A stretch of 64,000 bases of DNA from Phoma sp. XZ068 (taxonomy: Eukaryota > Ascomycota > Dothideomycetes > Pleosporales > Didymellaceae): positions 248,001 through 312,000 of the forward strand of contig RBKR01000003.1 of the NCBI GenBank assembly GCA_004835665.1, in the 5' to 3' direction. The notes beneath the pieces are model-generated. The model saw nothing but the letters and a program-made list of their open reading frames with translations. It ran no database searches and had not been told where the DNA came from. How positions within the stretch are numbered: the stretch's first letter is position 1; the number at the start of each line of letters is the position of its first letter. Both the position numbers and the translations under genes were made by a program. Positions 58,101 to 64,000 of this stretch are shown here, piece by piece.

Positions 58101-58571
58101 GAGCACGAGACCATCCTCTCCGACAAGGACGCCCAGATCGAAGAGCTGCACCTCCTCGTCGACGACCGCGCAGAGAAGCTGGTCCAGGTCGAAGCCGCCC
58201 GTCTGGACGTCGTAAAGGAGTTCGCCAAGTACGAGCAAGACACCCGCGAAACCATCGACCGCATGACCCTCCAGCAACGCGTCCTCCAAGAGCAAAACGA
58301 GGCACTCGCCGAGGACCTCAAGAAGCGCGGCGCCGATGCCGTCGCCGCCGTGCGTGCAATGAAGATCCAAGGCCTCGAGGTCAAGGCACGCAGCGTGGAC
58401 TTGCACCGCGTAGCGACCGGCAAAGTGGGCAAGATCTCGGAGAAAGTCAAGGTCGGCAAGAAGAGCAAGAGCGGGCGGAAGGTCGCAAAGAGGCAGTGGG
58501 ACAGCGGGTTTGGCGTAGACGAAGACGTCGAGGACGCTGTTGTCGGCGCGGAGATTGGCGAGGCTGCGTAG
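55131..58571 (+). CDS. Large coiled-coil protein with AT-hook-like motif
   Basis: Intronless, 1146 residues from ATG 55131, which follows a ctacc context; upstream in-frame codons lack an ATG. Residues 20-35 carry a basic RRRRGRPSKG motif of AT-hook type. An acidic/Ser/Gln-rich region follows (VEEDDDDDGSSQLEAE), then another acid cluster near residue 310 (DDEDDDLMLVDPDDL). From about residue 380 to 1080 it is nearly continuous heptad coiled coil with many Glu/Ala/Leu/Gln. The tail is strongly basic (KVKVGKKSKSGRKVAKRQW) before an acidic end. No motor, kinase or CH domain. Candidate roles are chromatin, spindle-pole or nuclear-envelope scaffold; none can be assigned. High GC and strong codon bias suggest good expression. 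Confidence 0.8.
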   Translation: MARLSGLPSEHHHEGPGDAPRRRRGRPSKGSQSSQSVQSLQSSQEETSTVTTGKRAASPLASQSQSKRTKRVQTIVEEDDDDDGSSQLEAEFMQSVTRTQHPADALPTEVQSSPIVRRARRFSEPAVTAQDEDDDDDMLPGPATQPLAGLTPHLDRLGAARGKFASRRRERMSMPAQLHVERVDDADFHGQRFQYAPLTAVLDGRTRRRLRRSHLSQEVNDIEDDRKRGKKQLLELRRELKKRDDRIQDLEFRLEASRLGNIQMSDADHDDLAQQLEDARAELDELRNTAEYMGTNHRDLSTELDGSAEPFEHDDEDDDLMLVDPDDLHVSQDLEMEHAPNGPYASRVLELSQEFTLEQLPSISQLRVDTLEHDDDATVPDNIHDQAVERYEREIQKLTQEMADAVGALRVISIEIQNLGFLKRGASSGNVLTALRNSLGDLRGAIEKIFPNETEGITNEQLLRKIPKLFSGIFYELKEKTELVASSQQTEVLLRRQYEGVLDLLGEAEERKTELDKKVYTLDKGNEEKQRTIHDLEERVQTLTDLTEDQEADLRQKELQNDTLVDQVDEKDIDLERLREALDTYRTDLDKLTQTTAEVETEYQERIARMEGEHADIVADLQAQLGAEQEGREAAEDEAAQKTDFIEELQGRVDQMEADFGSIDATLADLRERLAVETDGRATAETERDQQVDLVYQHTNTIENLTETIADLTEQLETAKANIVAEREQRETTEGALDEANEKLDDLNDKVHQLGIQTNELRSKLFQVQQEKEQEIAELTTAAQEREDELTEQLATEQELREGAQQAIADMEKQLTTLQETLAASEADLAKMTEARDQLEQDREIHVSNIHTDLAETEAKLAALESSTASEITSLQAEITDLTNEHARKQAEIQRLAERLIEAEQAYEEEKATLNTNIENLERDLAEAQADNEVYRKENDSLSDRVGREAVELLNITNSHADETGALKVVITTQQDTISELQNQNANLATEHETILSDKDAQIEELHLLVDDRAEKLVQVEAARLDVVKEFAKYEQDTRETIDRMTLQQRVLQEQNEALAEDLKKRGADAVAAVRAMKIQGLEVKARSVDLHRVATGKVGKISEKVKVGKKSKSGRKVAKRQWDSGFGVDEDVEDAVVGAEIGEAA

Positions 58572-59006
58572 ACACGACACACTGTCTTGCATGCATGCCG
58601 TCGTTCTTGAACTTGTATAGCGCTTTCTTTCTGGATCAGGCTGCCTTTATTTGTATCCTTCATTGTTTGTTGGATATCTCATCTCATCTCATCTCATCTA
58701 CACGACTTGACGATAGCGATAGCGATAGCTTTTCTTCGTTTGGCAGAGACGTGTTTGGTTACCCTACGCGGTAGCTTGCATACATAGGGTAGGATTTCCT
58801 TGCATAGCGCGGCGTGTCTTGTCTTGGGTACAGTACAGGAAGTACATATAGTATGTTTTCCAACGGAACAGAACAGAACGGATTTGGCTGGGTTGGACTT
58901 GGTGTTAATTGGTAGTTTTACATAATGTATCTCTTCGTTTATCTCACACTTCATCCTCGTCTCTTTCTTCCAACTTCTCTTCCTTTCTCGTCGCCTTTCT
59001 CTGCAT
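58572..59006. other. Intergenic with microsatellites
   Basis: 3' flank of the coiled-coil gene. Contains (ATCTC)n at about 58676-58699 and (CGATAG)n at about 58711-58729. Confidence 0.4.
58676..58729 (+). repeat. Penta- and hexanucleotide microsatellites
   Basis: About five tandem ATCTC units followed closely by about three CGATAG units in the 3' flank of the coiled-coil gene. Confidence 0.7.
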
Positions 59007-59354
59007 CTACCCCAATCCCATCGCGTACATCACCATCTCCCCTCCCCGCGCACCGCCGATCCCAATCCACCCTTTCCCATTCCACTCCCACACACGTAAT
59101 CCAGGCCACCCACCGGCAAATCCCATGGTCGAAACCCTTTTCCCATGCTCACCCTCAAACTCAATTTTCCCACTGCCACGCAGCCACTGATCCGTCCCGC
59201 TATCAACCCGAAACAGCCTGAAACGCGTTACACACGTTACACGCGCCTCTCCCTCGCTCGCGCCACTGCGCCACTCCTTGCACGACGGCTTGTACTCGTT
59301 TGACACGGCGACGCGCGGCGGGACGGCCCCGTTCATGCATACCTCCCGTCGCAT
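59007..59354 (-). CDS. Small hypothetical protein
   Basis: ATG-start frame of 115 residues. It is Gly/Trp-rich in the second half (FAGGWPGLRVWEWNGKGW) with a short basic N terminus. The opposite strand is low-complexity (Ser/Pro) and open as well, so coding is uncertain. No family recognised. Confidence 0.35.
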   Translation of the reverse strand: MRREVCMNGAVPPRVAVSNEYKPSCKEWRSGASEGEARVTCVTRFRLFRVDSGTDQWLRGSGKIEFEGEHGKRVSTMGFAGGWPGLRVWEWNGKGWIGIGGARGGEMVMYAMGLG

Positions 59355-59553
59355 CAGATAGCGTCTAGATCCATTACGGTAGTTTGGTCTGGGTCTGGCA
59401 TATTATTGCATTATCAACCCCTTTTGTTCTTTACTTGGCCGATCGCATATTATCCACACACCTACATACCACACTACACCTACACGGCCGCAAACGCAGT
59501 GATAGAGATAGAACCGACGTACCACCGCAAAACCCACCTTCAACGTCGACACA

Positions 59554-59958
59554 ATGGGAAATTCTAACCCAGATAAAGACCCCGGCCGGGACATCCACTC
59601 CGAAGAAACAATTCTCTTCCTCTTCCTCGCTTTCGGGGTACTCATCGTCTTAATCCTCATCATGCTACTTCTCGGATTCCAGACGTACCTCTCGTGGCGG
59701 ATTGCAGGCGTGCTGGTCGAAGGCGATGCGGCGCAAGAGGGCGAGTTCAGGCGGTGGGAGCGCGAGAGGAGGGAGAGGAAGAGGGCGTTGAGGGCGTTGG
59801 AGAAGGGGAGGGGGAGTTGGGGGTATAGTAGGGGGAGTACTGTGCGGACCGATGAGGAGACGGGGATGAGTGGGGCCAGGGGGAGTAGCATGGCGTTGGA
59901 TAAGTTTGCGATCAAGGAGGAGAAGAAGGCGTTTTGGAATGTTAAGAGGTGGTTTTGA
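59554..59958 (+). CDS. Small single-pass membrane protein
   Basis: Intronless, 134 residues from ATG 59554 (MGNSNPDKDPGRD). One strong transmembrane segment at residues ~23-46 (LFLFLAFGVLIVLILIMLLL) is followed by a basic, Arg/Glu-rich cytosolic region (RRWERERRERKRALRALEKG) and a Ser/Gly-rich stretch. The leader is too far from the terminus to be a cleaved signal peptide, so a type III or tail-type orientation is likely. Function unknown. Ends 33 bp before the convergent WD40 gene. Confidence 0.6.
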   Translation: MGNSNPDKDPGRDIHSEETILFLFLAFGVLIVLILIMLLLGFQTYLSWRIAGVLVEGDAAQEGEFRRWERERRERKRALRALEKGRGSWGYSRGSTVRTDEETGMSGARGSSMALDKFAIKEEKKAFWNVKRWF

Positions 59959-59991
59959 TGACTAGTCTGAGGGAAGGAAGTTTCTAGGGCG

Positions 59992-62442
59992 TCATGTTAC
60001 GCACTGCTGCCACCGCCGATGCGACTCCGCCCGCATCAACACGTCTTTTAGCATCCGGAACTCGTCGCGGAGGTCAGATAGCTGACGCTTTAGGACTGCG
60101 TTGTCGTCGCGCAGACGGTTGATCTCGTGCCTGCCGCACGTCCACACGCCGACTCGCTTCACATCCACGAACCGCTGCTCAGCGCTGGCTTCCACGTCGT
60201 GAAGCCCGGCATCGAAGCTGAAGCTCTTTCTGGGCATACGTACCGGGCTGTGGGTTGGAGTGCCGTCCGCTCCACCGTCAACTGCTTTCGAATGGCCACT
60301 GAACATGCGGAGCTTTGGCTGGGAGTACAGACTGCTTGACAGGTCATGTAAGGAGGAATCCGTTATGGGAGCTGGAAAAATGGCGTGGAGTTGATCCCTG
60401 CTATCTGTTTTGGATCGCTCTGCACCACCGCCCTTGGTGTTGAGCTGATTCCGCACAATACTAGACGATGGCTCGCGCAGCACGTTGAAGGACGGCGAGT
60501 CCATCTCAACAGGAACTACAGCGCGGAATGGATGGCGTGTCGCAGCTGCCGCGGGTTGAGACTTCCCTGCTCTGGCTAGGCCTAGCCTCCCCGTTGAGCG
60601 CGCGACTGGTCGATCTCTACTGCTCTGGTTGTTCCTGGATGACATGGAGCACTCGCTGCTCGAGATGCGTTGTGGCTCACGTTTCGTCGTGCGTGCGGTG
60701 AATGAACCCCGATAGTTCATACCCTTAGCCGCTTTACCCTTACCTTTGTTCTCACGAGTAGAAGGATGGCGAGTTGGAGGAGGTGTGAAGAAGTCTTGCT
60801 CTGAAGAGCTACATCTCATTGACGAGGAGGATGAAGTGGAGGTGCAGACTGCACGTGCGCAACGTGACGCAACCACTGGAGCTTTTCTTATCTCGGGCCA
60901 CTGACGTGTATCTCGTATGCTCATGTTACTACTGTTCAGACGATTGGTCAGATCTTTGGTTTTGCGAGGGCGAGGGAGGGTATCTGATATAGACCCCTGT
61001 CTCATGCGACGCCTTTGCGTAGAGGAAGGCTGTGAGCCCTCCGGCAGTTGACTTGCTGGCCTGTCTGGCCTCCGTTGAGTTTTGCTTGAGAATGTGACTG
61101 TCGAAGGTTCGAGAAGCACTGGACTGCGAGAGCCGTTTAGCTGTTTATATGTCTTGCCTCCTGCTGTATATCGTGACTCGTCACCCTCAATCTCGCCGAC
61201 CTCTTCCATTAGCGACTTGATGACAGGATTGGAATCCAGCGGTAAGGAGGACTTGTGACGAGGAAGAATAGACGGTGCCGACAAGTCACCTACCCATGCT
61301 ACCGAAGTGATCGGTACATCCATGACGATTTCGTGTATGAGTAGACCCAGAATATTGAATGCCATAACTTTGCCGGTTTGTATGCTCACCGCGATCAGTG
61401 TCTCAATCTCTTCATACGTCGGATCTCGATCGTTCGCTGCACCACCCTGGACCAGGACAGCGCCGTCTGGCCGGCCACTCATGATTATAGACTCGCTCGT
61501 GGTTATAGACAGCGAGGTCGCTGGTCCGGATACATGCTAGGTCCTGAGCTTTTGCCCGCCGCCTTCGAAGTCGACAAGTCTGCATCGTCCATCGTGACCA
61601 ATGCTAACCACTCTTGACTTATAGCCAGGTATGAAGGCTGCCGCTGCGACGCCACCCATTGCCGCTTTGTGTAGCTTGCCCATGACGCTTACTCTGCCAA
61701 CCTGCAGTTGGAGGTCCAGCGCCTGTCCAGAATATGGCTCGTATTGATCTTGCCGGAGAGAGGGCAGAGTCAATTTGTACATCGCCAAGGTACTATCCTT
61801 AAACCCGAGTACGAACTATGTAAACGGTGGCTGTGCTGCTCTATGGAAGCTTTCGAAAGCCGCACAGGTGACGGCTGATGATGTCTCTGCAGGCTTGAAG
61901 TTTATCGCCGCCAGGCCAGCACATCTCTGATCTTGCAGCAGAATGGTAGGAGGTGAAGGTGAAGCTGATAGCAAGACATCGCCATTGCTTGAAATTGCCA
62001 CGACATTCGGAGGAGATGGGTGCGAGTAGGACGAAGGTAGCAAGTCGCCGGTCGGCAATGAGTAGGCTTGTATCGATGTGCTAAGCGTGGTGCTGAAGAA
62101 AAGAGTACGCGAGCCCGGCGAGAACAGAAGTAACCTTGGGATACCCTGCGTTCCCTGTCAGTAATGCGTCCACGAGCTGGAGTTGCGTGGGCTCCTTACA
62201 TTCCCACTTTTCAGCTTATACTTCTTTTCCCTTGGTTGTGCTGTATCGTGCAGAATAACGACCTGGCTGCCTGCAACAGCTAAAAGACTGCTGTTGTCTG
62301 TGGCTGCGCGAGCATCAACGATGCCATCCGCACTCTCGCACTCGAAAACGACCTTTTTACCGAACTGCGAGAACAAGTGTATGGCTTTGGGCGTCGTAAC
62401 GAGCAAGTTGCATTTGAATGGTAGACTGCGCTCTACTGGCAT
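59992..62442 (-). CDS. WD40-repeat protein with C-terminal coiled coil, interrupted by two in-frame TAG codons
   Basis: Exon 1 62200-62442 (ATG, MPVERSLPFKCNLL) joins exon 2 at 62154 over a 45-nt GT-AG intron. Frame then runs to 59992 except for TAG at 61816-61818 (between QPPFT and FVLGFKDSTLAMYK) and TAG at 61537-61539 (between GGGQKLRT and HVSGPATSLS). Both stops interrupt WD40-like strands, and I find no good intron that removes them. Total 802 codons including these. The N-terminal ~350 codons form a beta-propeller; the long Ser/Arg-rich middle is disordered; the C terminus is a coiled coil (EINRLRDDNAVLKRQLSDL). The layout recalls gamma-tubulin-ring recruiters of the NEDD1 kind, but that is weak. 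Likely a recent pseudogene, an undetected splice pattern, or a sequence error. Confidence 0.6.
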
Positions 62443-62645
62443 GACTGCTGTGGTTATTGATGAGGTGGATGCGTGACGTTGCGTGGAGCAATCCAGATTG
62501 GTGTTGTTGAAGAGTATTGAAAGTAGCAGGCGCACTGAGCAGTGCAACTCGGAAGGAACCAATACTGCGGTCCAAGATAGGTGAACAAGTATATTTTCTT
62601 TGCTTGCATATACAGTGTCATCGACAGCGCTGTAGCTTCATTGTT

Positions 62646-64000
62646 TTACTTCAGCTTAGCGTACTGCTTCCCCCATTTCTCCGCAATCTCCTCCTCACTG
62701 AACTTCCTCGTCTTCCTCTTCAGCATCTCTACCCTCTCCTCAAACGTCAGCTTCATTTGATCCCCCATAGGCACCAGACATCTGGCAAGATGCTCATAGT
62801 TTTTGCTTAGCAGCGTGATGGTCAGCATGAAGTAATCTATGTTGTAGAATACCAGCGCATGTTCGTCCGAGTATTGCTTCTTTTGAGAGAGGAAAGCTAC
62901 AGGGTGGTCACGCCAGTGGCGCAGGGGGTTGAGGTGGTGAGAGGTGTGATAGCCGTCGTTATAGCAATAGCGGTTACTCTATCATGGTCATTAACACGAA
63001 ACCTATCGTTAAGTGGTCGTGCAAGAACTTACGGGTGCATCTATCAGGGTGATGCTGGATCGGAAATCAGAGTCGGGCTCGACCTCATCGACAAAAGCGT
63101 GCTGGCCCCAGTTGCCGGTCATCAGCGCGATCCGCATAAGAGCCAGCGGGATCAGGAAGACGAAGATGGTAGCCTTCGAGTTGACAAACTTGTACATGGT
63201 GTACAAGAAGATGTAGTTCGCGATCTCGCAGCCACCAGCCTTCAACGCAAGACTTGTCTTGTTGTTGCGCAGGAAGTAGCGGGGCAGGTCGAACCAGACC
63301 AGCAGGTAGAATCGACCAACGTAGTGGAGGAAGTGCAGCACGCTATCGCGTTGGTAGCGGACAGTGGAAGACAGATCATTCGGTCCGTTGCCTTCGATGT
63401 GATGGTGCTTGACGTGGTGGAAGAAATACGAGTTCCAGGTGTGTCCCATCAACGGATCGAAGATGTATGGAAAGATAGTATCAACAAGGGCGTACTTCTT
63501 GTTCAGAACACCTCTCATATGAATGTGCTGGTGCATGAGGAGGGTGTATGGACCCATGTAATAGAGCTGCACAGCGGAGTGAAGGACACCGTGCCACCAG
63601 TGGAAGTCGTAGAACAGGTAGAGCGCAGATGGTATGCTTGTGCATAGGTAGGTAAGGAGATGGGTGATCATGATCACATCGGTTTCCGTCCTGACGATGC
63701 CCTTAGCCCAGCGGACGTATGGGTCGATGATCCATTTGCGCAGGAACGGATTCTTGATGTCAGGGAGATCTACACCACTGAAGGCGGTAATTTCAAAGAC
63801 ATCTGACTTGGGGTTGTTTAGATTCTTCAGGTAGGCGGCAGTCTGCTGCTCGCTATCGTGAATATCTGCGGCATGTCAGATTAAGCTTAGTTACTTTTGA
63901 TATCGTCATATCTTACCTTCTGGGGAAGGTGATACAAATTCCGTGCGTTTGGTAGCAGAATCATCGGACTCTTCTGCAGCATCGACGGGAACAGCTTGAA
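62646..64000 (-). CDS. Membrane fatty-acid desaturase, 5' end beyond window
   Basis: Three exons are visible: 63917-64000 (cut by the window edge), 63033-63865 and 62646-62978, joined by GT-AG introns. The visible part is 416 codons including the stop. Integral membrane di-iron enzyme of the desaturase superfamily: histidine clusters HQHIHMRG, FFHHVKHHH and CYNDGYHTSHHLNPLRHW, plus GNWGQHAFVD. Hydrophobic segments lie between them (YLFYDFHWWHGVLH, IFVFLIPLALMRIALM). These clusters bind two irons used with O2 to insert a double bond into a fatty acyl chain; endoplasmic reticulum is expected. The N-terminal part is acidic and lacks a visible cytochrome b5 domain. Substrate unknown. Confidence 0.85.

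Noticed and set aside
56766..58663. Leu-rich and Ser-rich minus-strand frames
   Set aside because: Same reason: reverse complements of coiled-coil coding sequence.
62859..63647. 262-codon plus-strand frame
   Set aside because: Val-rich antisense shadow of the desaturase gene.

Overview
The window looks like nuclear DNA of a filamentous ascomycete, most likely a dothideomycete of the Pleosporales type; this is inference from protein style and gene structure. Genes carry one to three short introns (about 45-60 nt, GTAAGT-like donors, CAG/TAG acceptors), are monocistronic and lie on both strands. There is no sign of operons, rRNA, CRISPR or a convincing tRNA. Exon boundaries given here were worked out by hand from splice signals and reading-frame continuity.

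Region 1 (1-8.7 kb) looks accessory. It holds the 3' part of an unknown gene, a small orphan, a truncated-looking SAM-domain protein and an F-box-like protein. Its anchor is an intact three-exon DUF3435 tyrosine recombinase of 853 aa with a C-terminal array of C2H2-like zinc fingers on the minus strand (6012-8673). DUF3435 recombinases are the 'captains' of the giant fungal transposons called Starships. A captain normally lies at one end of its element and points inward, so any element would have its edge just right of 8.7 kb and extend left, out of the window. Region 2 (9.8-14 kb) holds three lineage-specific genes: one resembles the helical N-terminal domain of fungal STAND/NLR proteins, and one of its neighbours starts with the same MAEA residues.

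Region 3 (14.6-17.6 kb) returns to ordinary genes: the WD40 ribosome-biogenesis protein JIP5 and a secreted histidine-phosphatase-fold protein. From 17.6 to 27 kb the DNA is gene-poor, with one rhodopsin-like membrane protein (23.5-24.8 kb). A 19-bp motif found next to the captain recurs near 26.45 kb.

Region 4 (27-48 kb) is denser: a SAP-like coiled-coil protein, an M28 glutaminyl-cyclase-like enzyme, a probable mitochondrial membrane protein, an Fe/Mn superoxide dismutase, a small unknown two-exon gene, RING-like proteins (two forming a divergent paralogous pair), an FAD monooxygenase, a SETD6/RKM4-type lysine methyltransferase, an RTA1 membrane protein, a secreted isochorismatase-family hydrolase and a secreted alpha/beta hydrolase. 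Region 5 (50-64 kb) has a head-to-head pair of DHCR24-like FAD oxidoreductases, a 1146-aa coiled-coil protein with an AT-hook-like motif, a small membrane protein, a WD40 protein whose frame is broken by two TAG codons, and the 3' part of a membrane fatty-acid desaturase running off the right edge.

The most notable points are the intact captain recombinase and its neighbourhood, the twice-interrupted WD40 gene, the two divergent paralog pairs, and unusual splicing (two GC-AG introns, an ATG-only coding exon, a stopless in-frame intron in a SET domain).
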